Positions 26,811-38,789 of a DNA stretch of 64,000 nucleotides are shown piece after piece (the stretch's first letter is position 1; the number at the start of each line of letters is the position of its first letter). This stretch comes from Charina bottae (taxonomy: Eukaryota; Chordata; Lepidosauria; Squamata; Charinaidae), in assembly GCA_023362775.1 (NCBI GenBank), contig JALMGJ010000020.1, positions 4,402,001-4,466,000 of the forward strand. The letters are read 5' to 3'. The notes below the pieces were generated by a model. The model was not told where the DNA came from and ran no database searches. It saw only the letters and a program-made list of their open reading frames with translations. Position numbers and translations under genes: made by a program.

Positions 26811-26811
26811 T

Positions 26812-27050
26812 AGATTTTTTTTATCCCACCTTTATTATTATTTTTATAAATAACTCAAGGCAGTGAACATACCTAATACTCCTTCCTCCTCTTATTTTTC
26901 CCACAACAACAACCCTGTGAGGTGAGTTGGGCTAAGAGAGAGTGACTTGCCCAAGGTCACCCAGCTGGCTTTCATGCCTAAGGCGGGACTAGAAGTTACA
27001 GTCTCCTGGTTTCTAGCCTGGAGCCTTAACCACTGGACTAAACTGGTCTG
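26812..27050 (-). mobile_element. tRNA-derived SINE, AT-tail family, antisense
   Basis: The + strand starts with the reversed tail (ATCCCACCTTTATTATTATT), passes GCCCAAGGTCACCCAGCTGG and ends in the reversed head (CCTTAACCACTGGACTAAAC). It lies head-to-tail with a second copy at 27105. Confidence 0.8.
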
Positions 27051-27104
27051 AACCTTAGCCTAAGGGTTCATTACCATATGATAATTTATCATAAACATGA
27101 TAAA

Positions 27105-27972
27105 TATTTTTATTGATTTATTTAATTTTTATCCCGCCTTTATTATTTTTATAAATAACTCAGGGTGGGGAACATACCTAATACTCCTTCCTCCTCCTCT
27201 TTTCCCCACAACAACCACCCTGTGAGGTGAGTTGGGCTGAGAGAGAGTGACTGGCCCAAGGTCACCCAGCCGGCTTTCATGCCTAAGGCGGGACTAGAAC
27301 TCTCAGTCTCCTGGTTTCCCATTGGCTCCTTCCTAGGGCTGAGAGAGAGTGACTGGCCCAAGGTCACCCAGCTGGCTTTCTTGCCTAAGGCGGGACTAGA
27401 ACTGTCAGTCTCCCGGTTTCCTATTGGCTCCTTCCTAGGGCTGAGAGAGAGTGACTGGCCCAAGGTCACCCAGCTGGCTTTCTTGCCTAAGGCGGGACTA
27501 GAACTGTCAGTCTCCCGGTTTCCTATTGGCTCCTTCCTAGGGCTGAGAGAGAGTGACTGGCCCAAGGTCACCCAGCCGGCTTTCTTGCCTAAGGCGGGAC
27601 TAGAACCCACCGTCTCCCGGTTTCCCATTGGCTCCTTCCTAGGGCTGAGAGACAGTGACTGGCCCAAGGTCACCCAGCCGGCTTTCATGCCTAAGGCGGG
27701 ACTAGAACTCTCAGTCTCCCGATTTCCTATTGGCTCCTTCCTAGGGCTGAGAGAGAGTGACTGGCCCAAGGTCACCCAGCCAGCTTTCTTGCCTAAGGCG
27801 GGACTAGAACTCACCGTCTCCCGGTTTCCCATTGGCTCCTTCCTAGGGCTGAGAGAGAGTGACTGGCCCAAGGTCACCCAGCCGGCTTTCATGCCTAAGG
27901 CGGGACTAGAACTCTCAGTCTCCTGGATTCTTAACCACTAGCACCTTAACCACTAGACCAAACTGGCTCTCT
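27105..27972 (-). mobile_element. tRNA-derived SINE expanded by an internal minisatellite, antisense
   Basis: The outer parts are an ordinary SINE of the same family as 26812-27050: reversed AT-rich tail at 27130-27233 and reversed head at 27935-27971. Between them the body has been multiplied into a 102-bp tandem array (27234-27947). A two-unit version of the same duplication is present in the SINE at 42183. Confidence 0.85.
27234..27947. repeat. 102-bp minisatellite, seven units, inside a SINE
   Basis: Units begin GGGCTGAGAGAGAGTGACTG at 27234, 27336, 27438, 27540, 27642, 27744 and 27846, each exactly 102 bases apart. Units differ by a few substitutions. Because 102 is 34 codons, a repeating frame stays open on both strands (about 220-247 codons). 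This is a periodicity effect and not evidence of a gene. Confidence 0.97.
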
Positions 27973-29789
27973 ATTAAGAAATTCTAGAATTGGGGCAATA
28001 GGAGTTCCATTTGCTATAGATAAGACAGTCACATTTATTTTATTTACACATAATAAACAGGTTGTAGTAGGGTGAAGTAGATTCTTAACATAAAGTAGTG
28101 TTGATTTTCCTACAGCAGAGTCAGGCATTCTCTCCCTCCCTCTGGAGGTGGGGCTAGAAAGGATTCTGATGTTGGTTCCTGTGGGAAGGGATACTCCTTT
28201 CCCCAATCCCAGCCCTGCCTTGCTTCAGAGGGTTTGCACAACTGTGAGCTCTTCCTGCCATTCTTGTGGCCAGGACCACTTCAAGAGATCTTCATTTAAT
28301 TTCCTTTTTTCTCTGGCTTTTGCCTTCCTGTTTCGAACTTTCAGCAGAACCAATGGCCAGCAAACTAACAGACAGCAACACGCTTGTGGGGATACCTCCA
28401 AGAATCTTTCCAGTGACAGGAGTGAACAAGTGATTCAAACTCCAGTTACGCAACAATACAGTACACACCTCCTAGACACAAATCCCCCTAGAAGGACATG
28501 ATCAGTGTTGTGGCTTCTGACACTGATAGGCTGCAATTGGCCCAGGAGCTCCTATTACTTGGACACAGTCAATCTGCCAAAATCCCAACCATGGAGTGTC
28601 CCAGCAACACTAATCCTGCTGCAAAGAGGGATTCAACTACCTGGATCCCAGCTGGTTACAACTACATATCTGGATATTGAGCAGGATCATCTCAACAGAT
28701 AGGCTAAGATAGAAAAAGCATACAGATCATCTCAGCACCCTGAAGAGCCTCCTGGACAGAACAGAGGAATTCAGAGTATTGGAAAATCTCCTAATTTCCT
28801 TTCAAGAGTCCCACCAATGCCACTAAGCCTTCCCACCATGATCTCCAGGCCTTGGCCTGCATCAAACTATCCTGCAAGACTCAGAATAACAGGAGATTGT
28901 CACTCACTCCATGAGAAATGCAGCCATCTTGCCTGTCCTCAATAGTAGTGCCATCCTGGGGGACAAAGGTTGCCATATGTCTTCCATGTCTTCCTTTATA
29001 AAGGACTATCAAATTAACTCTTATGCCTCCCTCATCTGAAGCATCTTTCAGCATGAAGGTACTACAGAACATAGTTCACAGAAAGGGGTATTGACAGAAT
29101 GTCACTCCCAGGGATAGCTCTAATATGTCCCAGTTAATGTCCTGATTCTGCTGTAGAAAAAGAATATATTGGATTTATCATGAAGATTATTTTTCTACCA
29201 CGGACTCAGGTCATCCAGCCCATCCAAGCATAATCAGGAACAAGTCTGAGAGACTTCAATATTGACATTTTGTATGGGGTTTAACATATCTCACCTGTAT
29301 TCCTGCTTTCTCGAGTTCTAGTTCCCTGAGCAATCTTTCTGGCTTATCCTTCCAAGATAAGGAAAGGAGCTATCTACTCCCATAGGAACTGATGTCAGAA
29401 TCCTTCCTTGCTCTGCCTCTGAAGCAAGTGGGAGGAAGGAGATGCCTGCTTCAGAATGCGCTCTCTCTGCTGTAGGAAAAGAATCTTCATGGTAAGTCCA
29501 GTGTACCGTTCTGCATCAGTTTCCAGAGCCAGTTATGGAAAGCTTCACTTTTATTTTCTACTTCTCTAAATCAAATTCAGAGACCCCCAAACGGTTTTTC
29601 CCCATTCCTACTTCCCCCTATTCTGGGTCAGATCTGAAGGATTTTCTCACCTGAAAGCTGCTCTGTATCCATTTGTACACTTGGATCAAGATAACTATAT
29701 TTAGAAATGCCAGTAGCGGCCACCAAATTTTAGATACACATATTCTTCCTTAGTAATGCTACCATTATAGGTGCTGCATTGGTATAACA
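27973..29789. other. IKZF2 intron, nothing recognised
   Basis: Moderate GC content with no identifiable repeat or coding block. Confidence 0.4.
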
Positions 29790-29797
29790 GTTTAAAG

Positions 29798-30088
29798 CAG
29801 GGCTTTCGAAAGTGCTGCCGCCGGCGACACACCGGCAGCGGTGGCGGTGGCAGTGCGGCGGCGGCGCACGCGCGCACGGCAGCAGCGCGGAGGGGCGTGC
29901 GGCGTGCGGCGGCACGAGCATGCACAGCGGCGGCGGCGGCCTCCGCTCAAACGCGGAAGCACTTATCCCGTGCCGCTGCTGCTGCCACCGTGCACGTGCG
30001 CGCCGCCGTTTCCGGGTGGTGTGGCGACACACCACGCTGTGTGTGGCGACACACTTTTGTGTCGCGACACACAGTTTGGAAAGCTCTG
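29798..30088. mobile_element. CpG-rich non-autonomous hAT element, copy 2 of 5
   Basis: Starts CAGGGCTTTCGAAAG, ends TTTGGAAAGCTCTG, with a perfect 8-bp duplication GTTTAAAG at 29790-29797 and 30089-30096. The subterminal TGTGTCGCGACACACAG palindrome is at the right end here, whereas copy 1 has it at the left, so the two are inserted in opposite orientation. CpG-dense interior, no transposase. Confidence 0.92.
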
Positions 30089-30667
30089 GTTTAAAGTGAC
30101 AGCATTGTAGAAATAGTTCCCCCAAGAAAAACAGGAAGCCCAACCATATATAATTTAAGGAGCTATGGGTGCATGTTGAACTCTGTTGTGCAATTTTCTG
30201 ATAGGATTAAAGGTTAAAGGTATATCCGTATTGTTCTGCATAAACTTTCGTACACTTCCTTGTATGTCAGACAAAGGGTATGTTTTTATATTAATTATTT
30301 AATACCAGTTCAGTGAGTCATACTTTGGTGGAGAGAACTGGTTTATAAAGTTGTCATTAAATAAATAATAACTAATTTTGGAAGAGATTGCTATCTGATT
30401 CCCAATACACTCTTCTGCCTGCACATATGAATGTACTTTTGGTTTCCCCTTTCATTTGCTTGATATTGTGGGAGGGATCAGTAGCTTCAGAGATCCTATG
30501 AGTGATGATAGCAGGAGCAAGAGCTCTTGTTAGTGTCAGCCTTGCCAGTAGAGTCAAAGGAGAGAGGTGAAACTAAGAAGACAGATAGGGCTTTGCAAGT
30601 ATGAAGTCAAACTACCTAGGAGAAGGAACTCCAAAATCAAATCGAGAAGAAGGCAATGTAATGTATA

Positions 30668-31124
30668 TGTCAGGATGGGATCCTGCCATTTTGCTTTAGA
30701 TAGATAGGATTTGTAGTAACTAGTCAGTAATGTCCTACCATGCTGCTTTAGTTAGATGGGGTTTGGAGTAACTAGTTAGTGCGAGGCCTGTAGTAATTAG
30801 ACTGTGTGTCAGACAGTAGAGTGACCCTTAGAGATAGGGAGGGTATGCAGCCGTTAGGGAACGAGGCGCCAGGCTCCAAGGCCATCCATCTGGAGACATC
30901 AAAGACTGGCCTTGTAAAGTTATGGGAAGTGAGTCAGGAGGGGAGGGGTGGACGAGGGGTGCTTGAGAGTCTGGCAGGTTTTAAAATATGTTTGCGTGGG
31001 GAAAATCTTAGTTTGCTCTTTGCCTCGGTTCTATTCACTTGTATCAATAAAAGAACTTTTTCATATCCCATCATGTCTTGTGCTAAAAGTTTCTGAATTG
31101 ATATCAAAGGGGTGAGTCGTCACA
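30668..31124. mobile_element. Putative solo LTR
   Basis: Begins TGTCAGGATGGG and ends GAGTCGTCACA, with AATAAAAG as a possible polyadenylation signal about 80 bases from the right end. Flanks GTATA (30663-30667) and GTATG (31125-31129) agree at four of five bases. Near the left end a block of about 55 bases containing TAGTAACTAGT is duplicated in tandem. No coding sequence. Less certain than the LTR at 21333. Confidence 0.5.
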
Positions 31125-32896
31125 GTATGTATATTATTGCTACAAAACCTGTATGGACACGACTTTGGACATATTTGGGTGCCAAATTTGGGTGCCAGGC
31201 GATGCGGTGTCCAGGTTGGAAGGCACTTCTCCAATTACTGGAGAACAACACCAAACTTTGACAGATAGAACTGGACACTTCCAAAACCACAAGGAAGCCA
31301 GGTCATTGACAGTGCCAATATTGAAAGAGGAGTTCCTCATTTTACCAGACATCGTACACTGGAACATGGAATGTAAGAATCATGAACCAAGGAAAACTTG
31401 AAATTGTCAGCGTGAAAAAAAGGATACCAAACTGATTTGACTATTCAGGACCTTATGAAGGTGTGAAGTGACCATGATACTCAGAAAGGACATTGATAAC
31501 TATGTACTTGGATAATAAATAATAGGATCATATCTATTAGAATTAATAGGTATCCAGTGAACATCAGTGTTATAAAAGTGTCTACTACAGTATGATGGTA
31601 GAAGACATTGAAGAATTATGTGGCAAATTGCAAGAAGTGCTAAACAAAACATCAAGAAAGGAGGTATTACTATGAATGCTTGATTGGAATGAAAAAGTTG
31701 GAAAATAGAGGAACCTAGAATTACAGGAAGATTTTGGATTGGGTAAATACAATAATGCAGGAGATAGAAAGACTTTTGTGAAGGCAATTAACTTTTTGCC
31801 AATACCTTCAAGCAATATGAATGGAGGCTGCATTGATGTCAAATAATGTATATAGGTTAAAGTTAGAAAATTGAAAAGTGTAATTGTAGAGCAAGATTTG
31901 ACCTGTAGGACAAAAAAGTCGGGATATAGCATAAATGAAAGGAACAGGTTAATTAGGCTTATGTGAAAGTGATTGTGAGGAACAATAGAAAAGGGCAAGA
32001 GTCATTATAATAACTGAAGGGGAATAATTTCAAAAATTTCAAAGGTCCAGTCATGAACAAACTACCACAATAGCCAAAGAAAGATGAAGATGAAAGTTTT
32101 AGACAACAAGGACATATGACCACTAGAATTTTTTTAAGAAGACTAGAAAAATCACTGGAAAAAATATAACATAGGAATACTCAAGAATAATCATAGGAAT
32201 GTCAACTAGAAACAAAAATACGTAAATCCTTTATAGTCTTGTAGAGTGACGAATATGCTTATGAACCTCCTCCACTAGAAAATGAAATATGAACAGCAGT
32301 AGACCAGCTGTTAAATAGGAAAAGCATCAGGCACAAGTGAAAAAGCCACTGGATTGTTTAAAGCTGCAGAAGAGGCAGTTAACTGTGTCAATAAATATGG
32401 AACAAGACTGGGTGGCCTTGGAAAGTATTAGTGTACATACCTATATGAAAGAAGGGAGATATAAGAGATACTGCAAATTGTTGAACCATTGCACTAATCC
32501 CTCATGCAAATAAAGGTTTGATTAAGATCTTTCAAAGCAAAATTCAGCCATACATGAATAGAGAAATGCCAAATGAACAGGCAGGTTTCAGAAAAGACTG
32601 AAGGACATGAGAGCAGAGAGCTAACTTAAGATGAATAATGGAAATAATGAATAATATACAAGAGATTATAAGGAGGAGGTTTACCTTTGTTTCATTGCCT
32701 ACACAACAAGGCCTTTGTGTATGTTATGGCAGAATATGGAAAAAGGAATTCTTTTTCTGAGGAACCCCTAAAGTGAATAAGGAGCTTCTGTAAAGAGCTG
32801 GATTTGGAGAAATGGATTGGTTCAGAATTGGACTCAATGGATGAAAAACATGTATATTATCTATATATCTGTTTAATATAGCATAGGTCCTGGTTA

Positions 32897-33190
32897 TCTG
32901 AGGGACTGTCTCCAATTGTTTCTGCCCACCTGGTACATTCAGGCAGAGTGGGTTTGTTCCAGGTCCCCTCAATTAAACATCATCTTGTGGGACCAAGGAA
33001 GCGTGCCTTCTCTGTCACTGCCTTTACCCTGTGGGAACAGCATCCCCCAAGAAATACAAATGGTACCCACTCTCCTGGGTTCTGGAAACCCCTTAAGACC
33101 TGGCACTGTTCCCAGGCCTGGGATTAATGTGTGTGTGTGTGGGGGGGGGGAGCTGTTGTGTTTTTATTGTTATGGCTGTTTTTAGTCCAG
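32897..33190. repeat. LINE-3'-end-like dispersed repeat, copy A
   Basis: The phrases TTTCTGCCCACCTGGTACA, CAGGCAGAGTGGGTT and CCAGGCCTGGGATTAATG reappear in diverged form at 54806-55080. The right part has (GT)n(G)n. It interrupts the Bov-B element. Family not identified. Confidence 0.5.
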
Positions 33191-33229
33191 GCGTTCTGTT
33201 TTGTTGAATGTTTTTTAATTGTTTTAACT

Positions 33230-33297
33230 GTGTATTTGGATTTCATAAGCTGAAATGAATGTGTATTTGGATTTCATAAGCTGAAATCCAAATACAC
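33230..33297. repeat. Short tandem duplication ending in a perfect hairpin
   Basis: GTGTATTTGGATTTCATAAG followed by CTGAAAT occurs at 33230 and again at 33261. The second copy continues into its own reverse complement, giving a 16-bp perfect stem (33261-33276 with 33282-33297) and a 5-base loop. Confidence 0.9.
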
Positions 33298-33700
33298 AAC
33301 AACGAAAACCAGTATACTTAACAGCAGTAGTCTTCCAGTGATAAAGTATGCCTGTGAAAGAATGATGATTCTGAAAAGGGTTATTAAAGGTACCATAGAT
33401 TGAAAGAAGAACCAACCAATCAGTCCTGGACTGGTTCTTTATTTGAAGAATAAAGTGATGTGATGATTAACAAGCAGAAACTCCTGCAGTTTGGATATGT
33501 GATGCAAGTGGTTGATGGACTTGAAAAAAAAATGGCTGTGCTTGTCAAGGGTGAGGGAAGTAAAAGAAGCAGAAAACAATGGGCAAGGCAGTGGGATCAA
33601 AGAAATTACAAGATGGCTTTAGAAGAGCTATAAGTTATTTTTAGAAACAGGTTAAGATGGCAGACATTTGTCCATGCAGTCATTAGGAATTGAGCCCAAC

Positions 33701-35817
33701 TCAGTGGCCTGTAACTAACTGGTTCTTCAACTACTTGTCCTATTAGAACAATATGCCCTTTGACTATTAAAGATGTAGCCTTAGCTGCTAAAGACTAGGC
33801 TTGTGAAGTAGGTTGAAGAAAACAGTTTAGGTATGGAGAACACTATCATCTAAGAAAATGTATTTTAACATACAAAATATTTAAACGTTTGAGTTTCAGT
33901 ACAACATACCATTGGAATTACCTTCTGTAAGGCGTAGTAGTGACTAATAGGGCTGGAGAAGCATTTGACAAACGTGCGTTGCCACAAGTGAAGCACTTTT
34001 CCTCTAAGTGTTAAAGCAACTATGTCCTGTGGAAGGCCTTGGGGAAAGACTGTCCCCAACTATGGGCATGCATGGCTCTCTCAGCAAAAGAAGTTTTTTC
34101 TGCATGCATGCATATACAAACACACACACATACACACACACAGAGAGAGAGAGGGAGAATGAGAAGCTGGGAGCAGTCATTGAAGCAGCCACACAGGCTT
34201 TCCAGAGGTCGCAGCTGCTTTAACACTTCAAAGTACTTGGCTCATGCTAATGTGTTTGTGAAGCACCTCTTTCAAATGCTTTGCAGACCTAATGATTAGT
34301 GATGTAACTTGAGTTCAACTACAAGTGAAATAAAATACTTGATAGCTATATTGCTAGGAGGGAAGAACCTTTCCTTATCCTTCAAGTGCCTCCTCAATGA
34401 TAAACTATCAGATTAATGAGTAAACAATTAAAAAAATTAATTTGGCGTCATAAATTATTTGTATCATACAAAATTTTTCACTTAATTCGAAGTGACTGAT
34501 ATGTACTTAAGTAACAAGTAACTCTTTTATCTAGTATAATGTTCCTACTTTTTAAAAAGAGCTACCCAGTAACCTGCATAAAACTTGATTAGTAGTTCTT
34601 GACGTTTCTCCTGTCCTTTTGATCTTGCGGGTGCTGAAAGGCACACATGGAACTCAGCAGCAGCAATGTGGTCACGTCACTCTGTGTCAGATCTTTTATC
34701 TGTTCTATAGGACCACATTATACATTATTTTTCAAAAAGGTAGCAATCTCATCTCAGTATGTACTTGAACTGTTATTTGCGTAGCTTTTCTAGGTGTTGT
34801 TTTTCTCCTGTATTTAATTTAAACATCAATTGTTATAAGGCTTCCAGAAGTGCATATAACTTAAAATGCAAATAACATCAGGATTAACATTTTTAAAAAG
34901 CAACCCCATGATTTCAAGCTAGAAAGTCAGATTCCAGTATAAAGTAACATTAACAATTACAAAGCAAAAGGCGTCAGTCTGTAAAAAGAATAGGACTGTG
35001 CAAGTCTTTGTAAGGTGCCACGCACTTTATGTGAGCTGAACAGGAGGAAGTTGAGAAGAGCTGCCTTTGGCAACTACTACAGGAGAAAATTTGAGAGGAG
35101 CTTTATTCCACAGCAATTGTCAACGTGCTTCAAGGCAGAGCAGCTGCAGAGATCGCTGCCATCCAGCGTGCAGCCCTCATAGCACATGCCAAATCTGTAC
35201 CGGCAGGCTGCCTTTGGCAAACGCTGCAGGGGCTCACATCACTTGCCAAACTGCCTCCAAGCTATACAACTTCAGCAAAATCTGGGACTCCCTGCAGGGG
35301 TTACCAAAACTACCCAGCTCATGGCCCTCACAATATATCCAGGCTGGGTGACTTCAGCAAACATTGCAGGAGTCTTCATAGCTGACCAGCCTGGAGCTCC
35401 CATAGTGTGTCCCATAGTCCCATATCACCCAGCCTGGATGCACTTTGACCAGTGCTGGAAGAGAAGGTTGAGGAAAGCCTTCTCCTACAGGACTCACCCA
35501 AAGGCCTTTGGGTGGATGCAGATCATTTTGTGGAGACAAGCTGCATTGTCTCTCTTTGACATTGCCTCCATGTCACAAAGCTTCCATTGAAGTGAATGTA
35601 ACTTGCTTTATACAGGCCTAAAAAGATGCTACCTGATGGGAACAAAACATCAATGCTGTATCAGATAAGCCCTCTTCAGGACAACATGCCACAATGTTCT
35701 GGGCTCCACAGCAGAAAAGGCCTTTTGCCATATTCCTCACTTCCACTGGCAGAAGGAGCACCAAGTTGAATCTCTATGGGAATTTGCATAACAGAAGTCA
35801 GTTTGTATTCTGTACTG
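33701..35817. other. IKZF2 intron, mostly unrecognised
   Basis: Contains a short CA/GA-rich tract at about 34118-34155. A moderately GC-rich block at 35040-35590 has overlapping open frames in three frames, with repeated phrases such as CTGCCTTTGGCAA, but no recognisable protein or repeat terminus. Confidence 0.4.
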
Positions 35818-36042
35818 CAGAGCTTTCCAAACTTTTCATGTTGGTGACACACTTTTTAGACATGCATCATTTCACGACACACTTACAGCAGGGCATCATT
35901 TCGTGACACACTCTTACAGCAGGGCACAAGGCAGGCACTAGGACCTGCGCGGAATCCTGGCAGGGCTCGGAGGTAGCAGCAGCCGCGACACACCCAGGCA
36001 CTACACACTAACGTGTCCCGAAACACAGTTTGGAAAGCTCTG
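35818..36042. mobile_element. CpG-rich non-autonomous hAT element, copy 3 of 5 (older)
   Basis: Starts CAGAGCTTTCCAAAC, ends TTTGGAAAGCTCTG, perfect 8-bp duplication CTGTACTG at 35810-35817 and 36043-36050. The interior is shorter and has fewer CG dinucleotides than the other copies, with TG/CA in their place, suggesting greater age. Confidence 0.9.
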
Positions 36043-36477
36043 CTGTACTGCATGCAATTGCCTGTGCAGAAGAAAACCCATCAATATTTTTCTCCTTTGA
36101 AGTTCATCTTAATTACATTGAAGATCTTCTGCAAAGTCAACTGATAGTCATTGCTAAATATATCTGCTATGATTTGGTTGTAAATCTAAAAAAAGAGATG
36201 TTACCAGTATGGAATAAATACCCTGCTTATATTGATGATGCTGTGATCCATTAGAGTTATTTTCTCCTAAATAATATTATCTCAGTTATCAAGATTTTTT
36301 ATAGGTGATTGGATGCATGGAGTGGGGAAAATACAAATAAATTAGATTTCGATCTTATTTTTCAAAATGCTGACATATGTCAAAAAGAAAGAAAAAAGAA
36401 AAAGATTTTCAAATGTCATGAGATTTCTTTTGGCAAGGTCTGGGAGTATCACAAGTACTCTAGCAATACTTGAATCA

Positions 36478-36480
36478 ATC

Positions 36481-36529
<49 letters not shown>

Positions 36530-36530
36530 G
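36478..36530. repeat. (CTAT)n microsatellite
   Basis: About thirteen perfect tandem CTAT units. Confidence 0.98.
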
Positions 36531-37204
36531 TGTACCTCTCCTGCCTCTATGCCTACGTTAAATTGGCTTGTTGGAAGGTGATTCTTAAATCCTCCATTCC
36601 ATTTCCTATTTTAAAAGGAAAAGGAAAACACCCCTGAAGGCATATTTCAACCTTTGTCCAGGTGCTTCCACTGCTTTTTACACAGTAATTAAAAGTTATG
36701 GCCCCTTGTTCTATGATAGCAATAGCTTTCTTAGCCTAATTGCACAACTTCATTTTTCACCTATAATGTATTCTTATCGCATATGGATAGAAAGATGAAG
36801 GCAGTTTAATACTTTCAAGGAAAATACAAGTTCAAACAAACAACTTGGCAGGGATGATTCAAATACATTAAGATTTATATTCAAATTGTGGCCCTTGAGC
36901 CCTTGGCAAATTGCCCATGTATTCCTTGATGTTAAGCGAAGAACTTACCTTAACACAAGGAAAACTATGATGTAATCAAAATCACCTGTATACATAGACA
37001 GGCTATTCATTTTCTGCTCTTCAATAAATAAAGATCTATAGAATTATCGCTATCTGGGTTTTGAAAACGTCATTCCACACCAGCTCCAGGTTTTGGGAGG
37101 CTCCCTTTGTCCTGTCATTCCATCCTTCCTCTGATCCAACTCTGTTGATCACAGTGAATAAATGAATGTTAAATAAAAAACCAGGCAGCAGCAGCAAGGA
37201 GAAG

Positions 37205-38770
37205 GAAGAGGAAGACTCCATCATGGAGTTGGAAGGAACTGTTTGGGCCCCTGAATCCAACCCCTTGCTCAGTGCAAGAGTCCACATTAAAGCATTCCCA
37301 TAGATTTATTTTATTTATTTATTTATTTAACATATGTATATCCCGCCCATCTCCCCCGCAAGGAGGGACCCTTGCTAACTGGCTAACCTCTGCTTGAAAG
37401 CATCCAATCAAATGAAGGCCACCATCTCTCTGGTACTTGATCCCATTGTAGATCTGCTCTTACGCTTAAGAAGCTTTTTGTAAGAATCTGCCTTCCTGAA
37501 ACTGAAATCCACTAATCCATGTCCTGCTCTCAGAATCAGGGGGAACAGATTTTGACTTTATAAGTGACACCCTTCCCAGTACTTGAAGAGTGCATGCTGT
37601 CATATGCTCCCTCAATCGTCTTTTCTAAAGGGTGAAGATTCCCAGCTCTTTCTATCTCTCTTCGTTGGACTTAGTCCCCTCATCATTCTCATTGCCCTTC
37701 CCTGAATCTGTTCCAGTTTGTCTGAAACCTCCTTAATGTATGCTATCCAGAACTGAATACAGTACTTCAGATAGAATCTGATCAAAGAAGAATAAGTTCC
37801 ATGTTTCCATGTTTCCATGTTCCATGATTTGAAAATTACACTTCTGTTGATGTAGCCTAAAATTGCATTTACCTGTTTTTTTGCAGTCACATCTACTGCT
37901 GACTCATACTCAATTTACAATCAACTACTATTCCAAGGTATTTTTCACAAGTACCATCCTCTACCTTTGCATTGGACTTTAGTTTCCTAGGTACAGAACA
38001 TTTCACTTGACTCTGTTAAATTTCATACTGTTACTTTCAGTTCATTTTTTCTAACCTATCAAGATAGTTTTGAATTTTGTTTTGTTTTGTTTTGAATTCT
38101 ACAGTTATCCTTCCCAATTTTTATGTAATTGTCATTTGGGGTGCAGAGGGCAGCCATGCTAATTTAGGGGGAAAGATACAACTACTTTAAGGAACAGCAG
38201 GCACGTGCTACATGAACCTACATTACAAAGCACATTTTGCCTTTGAACCCAAAGTATTCTGCAGCTTTACTTCCCACTCTTACCTAATCAGCTGTCGCGA
38301 AGTATTTCAGTTTTGCTGAAGTTAAGATATGTGATGTCTACAGAATTTCTACAATCTATTAAAGGAAGTTACCTGATGGGGAGAAAAAAATGAAATTTCT
38401 TTGGCAAGGTTTGTTAACAAATCCATTCTGATATCTGATAATTATTGCATTTTTTCTGAGTTCCTTATAGATAGATCTCTACTTCTCAGATATCAGTTTT
38501 GTACTGACTTTTTCCCTTTTTGTAGATAGGGACAATATTTGCTGTCCTTCAGACTTCACTAGTTCTCCAGAACATCTCAACAATAATAAGTGGTTGGCTA
38601 GACAACTAGTTAGTTCATTTGCATTTCATTTAATCCTGGATACTCATTCAAAATAAAGAGGTACTCCCTGACTATGTTTCTATCAATACTAAGCTTCAAT
38701 TCTGCCTCTTTAGTCTACTCTTCAATATTTCCTGGTGCAATTTGTACTTTTTTATTGGAGAATACTGAAC
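37205..38770 (-). mobile_element. CR1 LINE, antisense, degenerate
   Basis: The left end on the + strand reads ATGGAGTTGGAAGGAACTG then AATCCAACCCCTTGCTCAGTG, the reversed CR1 3' region. Upstream on the minus strand a 92-codon frame (37890-37612) has INRSVIF, YCIQFW and a RAMRMMRGL block typical of the CR1 ORF2 C-terminus. The N-terminal portion continues to about 38770. A short LINE-tail insert with TTATTTATTT and CCCGCCCATCTCCCCC sits at about 37310-37372. Confidence 0.75.
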
Positions 38771-38789
38771 CCAAAAAAGTTGATCAGGA

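Larger units (their letters stand above)
31145..33700 (+). mobile_element. Degenerate Bov-B (RTE) LINE
   Basis: Landmarks of Bov-B ORF2 occur in order on the + strand, in decayed form: an endonuclease start like WNVRxMNQGKLE near 31365, a DWNxKVG block near 31685, RT blocks near 32300, QAGFRKD near 32580, and the C-terminal LLQFGYVMQVVDGLEKKMA near 33480. Stops and indels are frequent, so it is long dead. It is interrupted at about 32900-33190 by a different repeat. Bov-B is known for patchy distribution and horizontal transfer involving squamates. Confidence 0.75.

Noticed and set aside
27149..27941. Repeat-protein genes of 247 and 220 residues
   Set aside because: Both strands stay open only because the 102-bp unit is a multiple of three; the sequence is a SINE-derived minisatellite.
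27234..27947. CRISPR array
   Set aside because: Units are contiguous 102-bp repeats without unique spacers, in a vertebrate intron.
35354..35539. Exon on the minus strand
   Set aside because: Short frame without splice signals or similarity; no support.
35040..35590. Possible exon or small gene with overlapping frames of 86-134 codons
   Set aside because: No recognisable domain, no consistent splice sites, and three frames are open at once.
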